A DNA stretch of 64,000 bases from Chryseobacterium caseinilyticum (GCF_014837145.1 NZ_JACYFS010000003.1:287494-351493), one strand, 5' to 3'; counted from the stretch's first letter, positions 26,375-35,106 are shown. Notes: generated by a model not told the origin, from the letters alone. Program-made: numbers and translations.

Positions 26375-27118
26375 TTATGAAACCAGCCAGTCTTTAAAAT
26401 CCTTTACACGCTCCCGGCTCACGGTAATTTCTTCATCAGGCTGGAAATTTAATTCTACTTTATAATTGGGCGAAGTGTGAATATTTTTGATATAATCTGA
26501 ATTGATGATAAACTGCCTGTTTACCCGGAAAAACTTTTGGTCGTCAAGAACTTCCGTGAGTTCATCTAAAGTGAAATCTGAAGGATAAGACCTGTCCTGA
26601 GTTTGCAGATAAACAATTTTATTTTCGCTGAAAAAACAGCTGATTTCTGAGGTCTGCACAATTTTCAGATTGTAACCGATTTTAACTAAAACCCTGGAGA
26701 GAGTAGATTTGTCTTTTTTAATTAAATCTTTAATTTCCTGAGAATTAACGGCGTTACCTGAAGGAATGAATGATCTGAATTTTTCTACCGCTGAGGCAAG
26801 ATCTTCATCCATAATCGGTTTCAGAAGATAGTCGATGCTATTGAGTTTAAATGCTTTCAGTGTGTACTGATCAAACGCAGTGGTATAAATGATGAAAGCC
26901 TTTGTCGGCGTTTTTTCAAAAATGTCAAACGAGAGGCCGTCGCCCAGAACGATATCAGAAAAGATCAGTTGCGGATGTTCATTTTCAGAAAACCACTGTA
27001 CGCCTTCTTCCACAGACTCTATTTTGGCAACGATTTCTATGTCCGGAAATTCGCTGAGCATCCTTTCAAGCTTTCGGGCTGCGGGTTTTTCGTCTTCGAT
27101 GATGAGCGTTCTGAGCAT
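26375..27118 (-). CDS. LytTR-family response regulator
   Basis: 247 residues. Receiver domain with acidic pocket E8-D9-E10 and phospho-acceptor D55 in FSDIVLGDG, and a LytTR DNA-binding domain from about 140 (KIGYNLKIVQTSEISCFFSENK ... NRQFIINSDYIKNI). Partner of the LytS-type kinase at 28803-30134: the two are on the same strand and 1.7 kb apart. It controls transcription from sites not identifiable here. It is the last gene of the distal 2TM-2TM-LytTR unit. Confidence 0.93.
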   Translation of the reverse strand: MLRTLIIEDEKPAARKLERMLSEFPDIEIVAKIESVEEGVQWFSENEHPQLIFSDIVLGDGLSFDIFEKTPTKAFIIYTTAFDQYTLKAFKLNSIDYLLKPIMDEDLASAVEKFRSFIPSGNAVNSQEIKDLIKKDKSTLSRVLVKIGYNLKIVQTSEISCFFSENKIVYLQTQDRSYPSDFTLDELTEVLDDQKFFRVNRQFIINSDYIKNIHTSPNYKVELNFQPDEEITVSRERVKDFKDWLVS

Positions 27119-27173
27119 AGGTCGTTTTTTAGTTTTAAATCTGAACTATAAAAGTAATTAAATCTTTCTTTCC

Positions 27174-27449
27174 TTAAAAATTTATCGGCTTTTTGGTCTT
27201 GTTCATTTCGTCCTGTAAAATCTTTTCCTCCCATTCAGAATTTAAAATAAACAGTTTTACCGCTTTTACCGCAATGATGATTCCCCAGACTGTAAGAATG
27301 ATTGAACCGGTAGATATGGCTTCCGTGAAATCTCCGTATTTGATAAATCTTCTCGTGAAGATGATTAAAGCTACGATTCCGAACCACATGCAGTTTTTGT
27401 AGAATGATTTCAGGTCTTTTACTCTTTGTTGTGCAGTTTGATATTCCAT
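27174..27449 (-). CDS. 2TM-domain protein
   Basis: 91 residues with two helices at about 22-40 and 48-68 and the 2TM signature: N-terminal Q-RVK-LK-FYKN and C-terminal EWEEKILQDEM. The family is common in Flavobacteriia and often near histidine kinases. Here it is shorter and more diverged than its neighbours. Located 55 bp before the LytTR gene. Confidence 0.85.
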   Translation of the reverse strand: MEYQTAQQRVKDLKSFYKNCMWFGIVALIIFTRRFIKYGDFTEAISTGSIILTVWGIIIAVKAVKLFILNSEWEEKILQDEMNKTKKPINF

Positions 27450-27482
27450 GATGTTTATTTTTAAATTGTTATTAATTTGTAA

Positions 27483-27779
27483 TTAAAGTGATTTTACGTT
27501 TCTTTTTTCTCTGTCCATGATTTCCTGAATCTTTTTCTCTTCCCAGTCTTTTCCGATCCCGAAAGTGTTTACGGCATGAGCAACAATTCCAATTCCCCAG
27601 CCTAACATCGGCCAGTAAAACCATAAATGTTCGGGAGACGTGATCATATTAATGATAATTAAAAACGGAATGACGATGCAGTACGAAGCAAGATTTCCAT
27701 AAAAGCCTTTGAGGTCTTTTACTCTTTTTGCTGCTTTTTCGTAAGCTAAATTTTCTTTGTTGTAAGTAAGATTTTCCAT
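27483..27779 (-). CDS. 2TM-domain protein, near-identical in core to the kinase tail
   Basis: 98 residues. Helices at about 34-50 and 58-76. Its core aligns without gaps to residues 360-436 of the histidine kinase, about 48 of 77 identical by eye, including the shared SYCIVIPFLI and WPMLGWGIG. It has its own TACATTTG box and follows a terminator, so it begins a second transcription unit. Probable role: membrane accessory of the kinase, inferred. Confidence 0.85.
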   Translation of the reverse strand: MENLTYNKENLAYEKAAKRVKDLKGFYGNLASYCIVIPFLIIINMITSPEHLWFYWPMLGWGIGIVAHAVNTFGIGKDWEEKKIQEIMDREKRNVKSL

Positions 27780-27823
27780 GATGTTTTATTCTAAAAATTA
27801 ATATCTGTTTGTTTTTGTTGAGA

Positions 27824-27831
27824 CAAATGTA
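27824..27831 (-). promoter_or_regulatory. candidate -7 box of the 2TM-2TM-LytTR unit
   Basis: TACATTTG on the - strand, 44 bp before the start at 27779, downstream of the 27.9 kb terminator. Confidence 0.45.
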
Positions 27832-27895
27832 GAACAGAAAACCACCCCAATTCAACTTTATCTAACCGAACGGTCATTTTTGGCGACTGAACAGC

Positions 27896-27924
27896 AAAAA
27901 TCCCGACTCAGACGAATCGGGATT
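27896..27924 (-). terminator. terminator between methyltransferase and 2TM genes
   Basis: AATCCCGA (27899-27906) pairs with TCGGGATT (27917-27924), followed on the - strand by TTTTTGC. It divides the signalling cluster into a proximal and a distal unit. Confidence 0.75.
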
Positions 27925-27948
27925 ATTTTTTTAATAAGTAAACTGATC

Positions 27949-28515
27949 TTAGTAAATTAACGGGATCAGCATTTTTGTTCTTTTTCGGTAGTTGAGGTAA
28001 TCATCTCCGAAAGTTTCTATCAAAGCTTTTTCTTCTACAGCAATCCTGTATCTGAACGCGATGCAGACGGGAATAAAAACAATAAATAAAGAAATCCAGT
28101 TATTGAGATACAGGCCAAGACCTAAAAATGTGAGCAGTGAAAAACTGTACGACGGATGCCTCAAAATCTGATAAATGCCATCCTGCTTAATTTTATGATC
28201 CTGCCGGATGCTGACATCTACAGTAAAATATTTTCCGAGACTCCGAATAATGATCCATCGGATAAAAACACCTGTGATAATCATGATTAAACCTGAAAAG
28301 TAAATCCAGTCCTGATCTGTAATTTTAAATGTCGTTGTTTTTGAAATAAATACGCCCAAAAAAACTGATGGCATAATCACAATCCAAAGGGTATTCAGGG
28401 TTGAGCTGTCCTTTTTTTCAGCCGTTTCATCAGACTTTAAAATTCTTTTGTAATAGATTTCTGTTGCAAACCAGACGGCGACTGATAAATAGAAGATGGT
28501 TTCAAGAGTTTCCAT
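27949..28515 (-). CDS. isoprenylcysteine carboxyl methyltransferase-like membrane protein
   Basis: 188 residues with about five membrane helices and the C-terminal signature of the ICMT/PEMT group: RHPSYSFSLLTFLGLGL at about 128-144 and EEKALIETFGDDYLNYRKRTKMLIP at about 162-186, the region that binds S-adenosylmethionine. Bacterial members methylate lipids or small molecules; the substrate is unknown. It overlaps the upstream 2TM gene by 14 bp and ends before a terminator. Confidence 0.8.
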   Translation of the reverse strand: METLETIFYLSVAVWFATEIYYKRILKSDETAEKKDSSTLNTLWIVIMPSVFLGVFISKTTTFKITDQDWIYFSGLIMIITGVFIRWIIIRSLGKYFTVDVSIRQDHKIKQDGIYQILRHPSYSFSLLTFLGLGLYLNNWISLFIVFIPVCIAFRYRIAVEEKALIETFGDDYLNYRKRTKMLIPLIY

Positions 28516-28816
28516 GCTGATTGTTTTTATTCATCAGTTCTTTTATTTTTTTCTCTTCCCAGTTTCTGAAAAAACTGAACCTCGGGAAAAATACAAACAG
28601 CGCATGTATCAGAACACCAATTCCCCAAAAAGTTGCCGTCGTAAAATTTTTAAACTGAAAATAAGTTTCTCCAGGTCGTAAATCGTAATAATTAAATATC
28701 GCAATCAGGATATTCACAGCAACGTATGAAAACAGATGTCCATAGAAGCCACGCAGCTTTTCTACCTGTTTTTTCGCCTGCTGATACCGAAAGTCATTTT
28801 GATTAAACTGATCCAT
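28502..28816 (-). CDS. 2TM-domain protein
   Basis: 104 residues with two helices at about 25-42 and 60-78 and the 2TM frame (QQAKKQVEKLRGFYGHLFSY and NWEEKKIKELM). It overlaps the kinase stop region by 14 bp and the methyltransferase start by 14 bp, so the three genes are translationally linked. More diverged than the kinase tail domain. Confidence 0.85.
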   Translation of the reverse strand: MDQFNQNDFRYQQAKKQVEKLRGFYGHLFSYVAVNILIAIFNYYDLRPGETYFQFKNFTTATFWGIGVLIHALFVFFPRFSFFRNWEEKKIKELMNKNNQHGNS

Positions 28817-30134
28817 TATTTCCGTTTTTTTGTTTGTTCATAATTTCCTGAATTTTTCTTTCCTGCCAGGAGTCTCCAATTGCAAAAACCTGAAATCCGT
28901 GCGACGCCACGCCAATTCCCCAACCCAGCATCGGCCACCAAAACCAAAGATATTCTCTGCTTGTAAACAGATTTACAAAAATTAAAAAAGGAATCACAAT
29001 GCAGTAAGAGATGAGGTTTGCGTAGAAAGATTTCATTTCTTTCACCTTTTTTCTGGCTTTCAGATAGGCTTCGTTTTCATCGTGAGTCTTTTCAACTGCA
29101 ATTTGTGGTTTATCAGCGAGAACGGGTAATTTAATTTTAAAATAATCTTCAGATTTTTCAATGAAGACATTTCTCCTGGTTAAAAGAGCGTAACGCTGAA
29201 CGATATTTGACAGACCGATTCCTGCGCTTTCTTTCAGCTGTTCCCTTGCCTGAAGATTGTTTTCAATACAGAGACAGTCATTTTCTGTAAAAACCTTGAT
29301 GATTAGTGGTTTTGATGAGGTCGCAAAATTATGTTTGATGCAGTTCTCCAGAAGCAGCTGTAGCGAAAGCGGAACAACGAATTTTCTCAGATCATTTTCG
29401 TTGACATTAAATACAAAATCTACACTGTCCTCGAATCTTGTTTTCAGCAGTTCACAGTAGGTTTTAGCAAAATCCAGTTCATCCTGTACTGTTACCAGTT
29501 CTTTATCTTTCTGCTCCAGAACGTATCTGTAAATCTTTGACATTGAAGCTGTAAACTTCTGAGCCTGTTTCGGATTTTCATCGATTAACGAACTTAAAAC
29601 ATTAAGAGAATTAAAAAGAAAATGAGGGTCTAGCTGATTTTTTAAACTTTCAAACTGAGCGTTGGCAGATTTGGCAATGAGTTTCTGCTCTACAACTTCT
29701 TTTCTGGAGGTTTTCTTGAGTTCGTCCATAAAACCTTTCGCATGAAGAAAGGCCGAGATCAGCAGCGCAACATTGATGGTAAACCAGTTGATAAAATTAT
29801 ACCTTCCGGTAAAATATTCTTCGGTGGTTGCCGCTTTCTGGAAGACCACAAAATTCATATAATTGCAGAAATACACGAGAATAATATTCGCAATCAATAT
29901 CGTCACAATGCTGATGATTCCACGTTTTGTAGTAGCCTCAGACCACGGAAATTTTTTGTTCAGATAATCATTGATCAAACCGTTTCCTGCACCCAGAATA
30001 AAAGAGTACATAAAGGAAATGAGTATGGTCAGCACAAAGTTCTCCAGTGTCTTTTCGTCTGTAAAAGCGAAAAAGAAAAACATTGACGTTCCTAAAGATA
30101 TCCAGGCTAATGTGATAAGATTCTTACGTTTCAT
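28803..30134 (-). CDS. LytS-type sensor histidine kinase with C-terminal 2TM domain
   Basis: 443 residues. About four N-terminal helices (to residue 135), then His_kinase domain with phospho-acceptor H171 in QLDPHFLFNSLN, and an ATPase domain with N-box LLLENCIKHNF (about 255-265) and G-box ESAGIGLSNI (about 308-317). Residues 356-443 form a 2TM domain that is about 62% identical to the stand-alone protein at 27483-27779. Autophosphorylates in response to an unknown envelope signal and should phosphorylate the LytTR regulator. A 2TM domain after the catalytic core is an uncommon order. Confidence 0.93.
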   Translation of the reverse strand: MKRKNLITLAWISLGTSMFFFFAFTDEKTLENFVLTILISFMYSFILGAGNGLINDYLNKKFPWSEATTKRGIISIVTILIANIILVYFCNYMNFVVFQKAATTEEYFTGRYNFINWFTINVALLISAFLHAKGFMDELKKTSRKEVVEQKLIAKSANAQFESLKNQLDPHFLFNSLNVLSSLIDENPKQAQKFTASMSKIYRYVLEQKDKELVTVQDELDFAKTYCELLKTRFEDSVDFVFNVNENDLRKFVVPLSLQLLLENCIKHNFATSSKPLIIKVFTENDCLCIENNLQAREQLKESAGIGLSNIVQRYALLTRRNVFIEKSEDYFKIKLPVLADKPQIAVEKTHDENEAYLKARKKVKEMKSFYANLISYCIVIPFLIFVNLFTSREYLWFWWPMLGWGIGVASHGFQVFAIGDSWQERKIQEIMNKQKNGNNGSV

Positions 30135-30174
30135 AAATTGTATACAGGCTCAAAAAGCGTTGCACAAAATTAGA

Positions 30175-30825
30175 TTATTTTCCTGCAGCCTGACTGACAA
30201 AATATTCAGCTTCAGATTTGCCCCAGTTCGGATCTAATGCAGTTTTAGGTTTAAATGAACTGTATTTTTCCAAAGCCACTTTGAAGAGTTCAATTCCTTT
30301 GGTCTGGCTTCCGCCGTACTGCGCAGGAGTGAAATAGGTATCTTCTGCTTTTATAAGAGCCACTCTCGGGTTTTGAGGGTTTAAACTTTCTGCTTTTTTC
30401 AGTTGTTCGTCGGCTTTCATTCCAAAAGTCATGTATCTTTCCATTGGGTTAACGACCATTTTCAGAGAGTAAATCATTTTCTGAAGAAGATAGATCTCAG
30501 AATTGTTGGCATCCGCAGTCATTGCGAGATCTACATATTTCTGTGCTGCATCTGCAGCGGCGTCCAGCTGATCCATTTTTCCTTCGCGCATCAGTGTTCT
30601 TCCTTTCTGAATCTGTGCCAGTGCTGCGTAATAATTCGGAAGCCATTTTCCTTTTTCTTTATCGGCAATTCTTACGAAATCATTAGACAAAGCATGGAAT
30701 TCATCAGCCGTTTTACTGGTTTCGATCTTTGCGATTTTATCAGACATTGCTTTTTCGTAAGTGGTCTGTGCAAAAGTGGATAAGCTTACTAAACTTAAAG
30801 CCAGACTTAAAAGTAATTTTTTCAT
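30175..30825 (-). CDS. exported helical (TPR-like) protein
   Basis: 216 residues with a signal peptide (cleavage near TFAQ, about 20). Helical pairs with NYYAALAQIQKG and AESLNPQNPRVALIKAE at the spacing of TPR motifs. It lies 38 bp after the receptor gene and 40 bp before the kinase, so it is between receptor and sensor. A periplasmic link between them is inferred. Confidence 0.65.
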   Translation of the reverse strand: MKKLLLSLALSLVSLSTFAQTTYEKAMSDKIAKIETSKTADEFHALSNDFVRIADKEKGKWLPNYYAALAQIQKGRTLMREGKMDQLDAAADAAQKYVDLAMTADANNSEIYLLQKMIYSLKMVVNPMERYMTFGMKADEQLKKAESLNPQNPRVALIKAEDTYFTPAQYGGSQTKGIELFKVALEKYSSFKPKTALDPNWGKSEAEYFVSQAAGK

Positions 30826-30863
30826 GATTGTAAAATTTTTAAAGTTAAATATAATTGTTTTTT

Positions 30864-33095
30864 CTAAAGATTGTTGTTGACGGCATCTTGCGTTTTATCT
30901 ACTCCGAAACTTATGAACATTCCTACGAAAACAAAGGTATTCACAGGCGGAACGACTGCTGATCTGAAGTTCCCGCTGGAGGAAAAATTGTATCCGTAAA
31001 CATTATTTCTCCCCAAAACATTAGAAACACTCAAAACAAAAATAGTGAATGCCTTCGCATCTTTTTTACCGAGATTAGGCAGATAATTGAAGCTTAAATT
31101 GAGCGAACTGAAATCCTTCAGACTGCCTTCATTCCGGATGATATTTTCGCCTTTGTTGCTTACAATATCGTAGTACGGACGGCCTTTGGCATAATTAAAT
31201 GACAGGTTGGTTCCGAATTTAAGTTTAGGGAAAAACCTTTTGGCCACTACAGCAACAGTATGTTCAGAAGCGAATGATGGTTTTAAAGTCATCGGATAAT
31301 TCAGGAAATCTCTTTTTGAATCTAAAAACGAGTAACTCACCCAGTAATCGATATTCTCGAAAGTCTTTTTGTCTCTGAAAAAGAATTCTACCCCCTTTGC
31401 AAAACCATTTCCGTTGTTGTTGACGGCAGTCTGTACCGGTTGATACTGTCCGGGAATGTTGGCGACATTCTGTACTTTGATCAGATCATCATAATTTTTG
31501 TAGAAAGCTTCAAACCGTAAACTTCTTCCTTCCACATTGCCCTGAAGCTGGAAAATATAATGCTGAGACTGTTGAAAACCGAGTTTTGCCGGTGAATTGA
31601 CGTACCTGCTTTCCGGATTTTGATAGAAGATTCCGTAGGCGAGGGAAGTCGTCCAGTCTTTCGCCAAGCGGTATGCTAAAGCAGCTCTGGGTGCGAAATT
31701 AGCGGCTCTCAGGAAAGAAGAATATTCTCCTCTTGCCCCGATTTTAGCTGAAAACCTGTTGCTGAAGCCTAAATCTGTTTCCACAAAAGCCGAAGAAATA
31801 AGATCTGAATAATTTTTGTTGATGTCCTGAACAGAAAGTTCTTCCTGAGCATGATTTAATTCAAAACCACCCCGTACAGCACTTATTCTGTTGATCTTTC
31901 TTTCTAAAACGGCTTTAAAGTTCAGATAATTTCCGTCATTCAAAACTCTTGTTTCGTCTGATTTTACGGATTGATTTTCTGTTGCAAAACGCAGATCCGA
32001 ACGGTTAAATGTATATGATGTTCCTAAATTTAAAAGGTATCTTCCAAATTTCTGACGGTAGGAAAGCGTGTGGAAAGTATTTTTTCCTTTTAAATTAATT
32101 AATGAATGTTCATAATCAGGTTCAAGACTTGGCATTTTCACGCCCATCACATCGGTACTGAACATACCATAATATTTCAGAAAGCCGCCAGACTTTGTTT
32201 TAATTCTAAAATTGGCATCGCCATTAAATCCGCTCGGTGGTTCGTGGAAATTGGTATTAAAATTAAAAACTTCCTGCATCAGTTTTAAATTTGAATAGCC
32301 TGCACTTGCGCCGTAGGAATGTGTTTTCTCATCATTCACTCTCTGAAATGAAGCGTTTAATAAAATCGGAGCCACTCCGAAATCGTAAGAAGACTGGTCG
32401 GGAAGATCTACACTTTCCAGCATCAAAGCACCTGAAAGTGCCTGCCCATACAAAGCTGAATAACCACCACTTGAGAATATATTTCCTTTAAAAAGTGAAG
32501 TATTGAATCGGTCTCTTCCCGCAATTCCCGGAACTGAATTTGAAAAATAATTGTTGATCAGGTTTCCGTCCATGAAGATTTTGGCTTCAGAACCTGTACC
32601 GCCACGGATGAAAAGCCCTTCGGTTTCGCCGACTTTCTGTACTCCCGGAAGATAATTTAATGCAGAAGAAATCTGTCCGTCTGCGCCAGCTGTGGTGTAA
32701 ATATCCAGTGGAGAAAGCAGTGCAGTGGCTCTGTTCCTGTCGCTCGCCTCGATAGAACCTGCTGTGATCACTACGGCATCAATCTCACTGATCTGTTCTT
32801 TCATATCCACCGACAGTTCAATGTTCTTATTTTCGATAATCAAAGACTTTTCGGTATCGATATACTTTGGATGCGAAAACTGTAGAATATGATTTCCCTT
32901 TTCGGAAGTTTCAAATGAAAAATTCCCTTCGCTGTCGGATGTTGTTCCGTCGTAAGTGCCTTTTAGTGTAATATTTACCTGAGGAATTCCTCTGTTTTTA
33001 TAGCTTACCTTTCCTGAAATCTTTATCTGGGAAGATGCAGAAATAAAAATAAAGGTGAAACTTAAAAGGAGTAATCTGAGACTGAAAGTTTTCAT
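30864..33095 (-). CDS. TonB-dependent outer-membrane receptor
   Basis: 743 residues: signal peptide (about 1-22), a CarboxypepD_reg-like domain (about 23-105, KGTYDGTTSDSEGNFSFE), a plug domain (about 120-230, including IRGGTGSEAKIFMDGNLI), and a barrel of beta strands to FVFVGMFISFGV near the end. The substrate is unknown. It is the first gene of the - strand cluster with the kinase, suggesting uptake or sensing coupled to two-component control. It is not a SusC-length receptor and has no SusD partner. Confidence 0.85.
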   Translation of the reverse strand: MKTFSLRLLLLSFTFIFISASSQIKISGKVSYKNRGIPQVNITLKGTYDGTTSDSEGNFSFETSEKGNHILQFSHPKYIDTEKSLIIENKNIELSVDMKEQISEIDAVVITAGSIEASDRNRATALLSPLDIYTTAGADGQISSALNYLPGVQKVGETEGLFIRGGTGSEAKIFMDGNLINNYFSNSVPGIAGRDRFNTSLFKGNIFSSGGYSALYGQALSGALMLESVDLPDQSSYDFGVAPILLNASFQRVNDEKTHSYGASAGYSNLKLMQEVFNFNTNFHEPPSGFNGDANFRIKTKSGGFLKYYGMFSTDVMGVKMPSLEPDYEHSLINLKGKNTFHTLSYRQKFGRYLLNLGTSYTFNRSDLRFATENQSVKSDETRVLNDGNYLNFKAVLERKINRISAVRGGFELNHAQEELSVQDINKNYSDLISSAFVETDLGFSNRFSAKIGARGEYSSFLRAANFAPRAALAYRLAKDWTTSLAYGIFYQNPESRYVNSPAKLGFQQSQHYIFQLQGNVEGRSLRFEAFYKNYDDLIKVQNVANIPGQYQPVQTAVNNNGNGFAKGVEFFFRDKKTFENIDYWVSYSFLDSKRDFLNYPMTLKPSFASEHTVAVVAKRFFPKLKFGTNLSFNYAKGRPYYDIVSNKGENIIRNEGSLKDFSSLNLSFNYLPNLGKKDAKAFTIFVLSVSNVLGRNNVYGYNFSSSGNFRSAVVPPVNTFVFVGMFISFGVDKTQDAVNNNL

Positions 33096-33263
33096 TGGCT
33101 AATAATTTGATGTAAAAGTACACAGTTCATAAAACGCGTTCAATTAAAATATACTGAATGGTAATTTTTAAACTCCGAACCGTATTTTGATGATATCTTA
33201 AGACTTCTTTGGTTTGAGATTTTTTTCATTTTAAAATTATTCACATTCTAAAATATTAATAAA

Positions 33264-33767
33264 ATGAATTTAAAAACAATTACATTATTAGGTGGTTTTG
33301 CCCTGTTCACCGTATCTTGCGGAGCCAGTAAAACCTACGACATCCTTCCGAAAAGCAATACGACAACTGCCGGAACCGTAAGTTTTACCGAATCCGGAGG
33401 TGAAGTAACACTGAAGATTAAAGCTAAAAATCTCACACCCGGAATTCACGCAGTTCACCTTCACGAGAAAGCCGACTGCTCCTCACCTGACGGCGAATCA
33501 ACAGGAGGACACTGGAATCCATCAAAAATGGATCACGGAAGATGGGGTGGTGAGCATTTCCACATGGGTGACATTGGGAATCTTACTGCGGACGCAAAAG
33601 GAAACGCTGAGTTGACTTTTAAGACTGACAAATGGTGTCTTGACTGTGTAGATGAAACCAAAAATATTCTCGGAAAAGGTATGATCATCCACGCTGCAGC
33701 GGATGATTTCCAGACTCAGCCAACAGGAAATGCCGGTGGGAGAGTAGGATGTGTGGAGATTAAATAG
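33264..33767 (+). CDS. sodC: Cu/Zn superoxide dismutase, lipoprotein
   Basis: 167-residue periplasmic superoxide dismutase. Lipoprotein signal with cysteine in TVSCGAS (about residue 19). Copper and zinc ligands can be read in HAVHLHEKADC, GGHWNPS, HFHMGDIGN and MIIHAAADD. The two cysteines DCSS and VGCVE fit the disulfide of the family. A hairpin terminator follows. Confidence 0.92.
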   Translation: MNLKTITLLGGFALFTVSCGASKTYDILPKSNTTTAGTVSFTESGGEVTLKIKAKNLTPGIHAVHLHEKADCSSPDGESTGGHWNPSKMDHGRWGGEHFHMGDIGNLTADAKGNAELTFKTDKWCLDCVDETKNILGKGMIIHAAADDFQTQPTGNAGGRVGCVEIK

Positions 33768-33793
33768 GACAAAGTAATTTACGATTATAAGAA

Positions 33794-33819
33794 ATGCAGG
33801 CTGATAGCCTGCATTTTTG
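33794..33819 (+). terminator. intrinsic terminator after sodC
   Basis: ATGCAGGCT / AGCCTGCAT (33794-33802, 33806-33814) perfect stem, followed by TTTTT. Confidence 0.85.
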
Positions 33820-33991
33820 TATGAATAATACATGATTTTGTCATGCTGGAAGCATCTACACCAAGTAATTAAGCCGTTAGTTGTTAAGTTTTTTAAGGAA
33901 ACATCGGTAAATGTGTATTAAGATAAATGCATGTTTTGCATTGTTTTACCTTTAGACAATCTTTCCTTAAGTCTTAACCTAAGCCTTAACC

Positions 33992-34546
33992 TTAATTTTC
34001 TGTAATTAATCCCAATTCTCCGTAATGTTTTTTAAACTTCTGAATTTTGGGACCTACCACTGCGCTGCAGTATGGCTGAGTAGGATTTTCACTGTAATAT
34101 CCCTGATGATACTGTTCAGCCGGCCAGAATTTTTCGAGAGGTGAAAGTTCCGTAACGTAAGTTCCATTCCATCTTCCGGATTCCTGTGATAATTTCATAG
34201 CTGCTTCGGCCTTTGCTTTTTCAGCCTCGTCTTTGTAGTAAATTACCGATCTGTACTGGGTTCCGATGTCGTTGCCCTGTCTGTTGAGTTGGGTAGGATC
34301 ATGAAGGAAGAAAAATACATCCATCAACTGTTCGTAGGAAATTACATGAGGATCGTAGGTAAGCTGTACCACTTCGGCATGACCGGTCTGTCCGGTGCAG
34401 ACTTCCTCATAGTTCGGATTGTCTTTATGTCCGCCGGAATATCCGGAAACAGCCGATTCTACACCTTTCAGCATGTTGAAACAGCTCTCAACACACCAAA
34501 AACATCCTCCGCCAAAAGTGATCTGTTCAAATTGATTTGTATCCAT
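33992..34546 (-). CDS. msrA: peptide methionine-S-sulfoxide reductase MsrA
   Basis: 184 residues. Reduces methionine-S-sulfoxide in proteins, repairing oxidised residues. Catalytic C15 lies in GGGCFWC, followed by FNMLKGVESAVSGYSGG and the NYEEVCTGQTGHAEVV segment (about 44-59); the C-terminal resolving region has TQPYCS. Next to sodC, giving an oxidative-stress pair on opposite strands. No MsrB is nearby. Confidence 0.95.
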   Translation of the reverse strand: MDTNQFEQITFGGGCFWCVESCFNMLKGVESAVSGYSGGHKDNPNYEEVCTGQTGHAEVVQLTYDPHVISYEQLMDVFFFLHDPTQLNRQGNDIGTQYRSVIYYKDEAEKAKAEAAMKLSQESGRWNGTYVTELSPLEKFWPAEQYHQGYYSENPTQPYCSAVVGPKIQKFKKHYGELGLITEN

Positions 34547-34593
34547 TTTTTTATTGAATCTTATTTAAATTTAAAATGCTTTTAAAAGCCTAT

Positions 34594-34601
34594 CAAAATT
34601 A
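34594..34601 (-). promoter_or_regulatory. candidate -7 box for msrA
   Basis: TAATTTTG on the - strand, 47 bp before the start at 34546. A TTTG lies 13 bp further upstream, closer than usual. Confidence 0.4.
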
Positions 34602-34682
34602 GGAAAAATCTTGCCAAAAGAGTTGGGTTTAAGGTATGTTTCGGTAAATAATTGAAATTTAAAAAGAGCATCAGAAAAAATG

Positions 34683-34878
34683 AGACGTGTAAACTAAAGA
34701 ATTCAGACGTGTAATTTGGAAGATTTAGACGTGTGAATTTACAGGTTTACACGTCTAAATTTTACAGGTTTTAATTTAAATCAAAAATTCATACGGGTAA
34801 GTTAAAGAATTCATGCGGATGAATTGGATAAATCATGCGGGTAAATTGGAAGACTGATGGGGGTGAATTTTTGGGAGA
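34683..34878. repeat. degenerate tandem array with 22-bp period
   Basis: Units begin at 34683, 34705, 34727, 34749, (34771), 34791, 34813, 34835 and 34857: seven of eight steps are 22 bp, and one pair spans 42 bp through a shortened, diverged unit. The first three start AGACGTGT; the fourth has the reverse complement ACACGTCT; the later ones start ATACGGGT, ATGCGGAT, ATGCGGGT and ATGGGGGT. Each start is followed by AT-rich DNA such as AAATTGGAAGA. The array lies between msrA and the ROK gene. Binding sites or a decayed minisatellite are the options. Confidence 0.8.
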
Positions 34879-34914
34879 AATATTTCTAAGAGATTTTACA
34901 GGAATTACCAGGCC

Positions 34915-35079
34915 GCTCCTACGGAGCTTTTGCGTGTGGCTGCATATTGTTTCTATTAACAGGATGACGCTCTGCGGCTTTTACAGGATTTTCGATTGAC
35001 ATTTGATTATTGACTGCTCCATAGGAGCAATATCTGTGTAGAGAACAGTCGATTGTGCTGGCGCGTTCCGTAGGAACGC
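34915..35079. repeat. cluster of three short palindromes
   Basis: GCTCCTACGGAGC (34915-34927), GCTCCATAGGAGC (35018-35030) and GCGTTCCGTAGGAACGC (35063-35079) are related palindromes with a TACGGA/TAGGAA-type core; the last two are followed by similar ATATCT/CTATCT words. They are REP-like and adjoin the 22-bp array. Confidence 0.65.
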
Positions 35080-35106
35080 TATCTCTTTTCACTACTAATA
35101 TTCAAA

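Noticed and set aside
34683..34878. CRISPR array
   Set aside because: The 22-bp units have no constant repeat alternating with unique spacers, and no cas gene is nearby.
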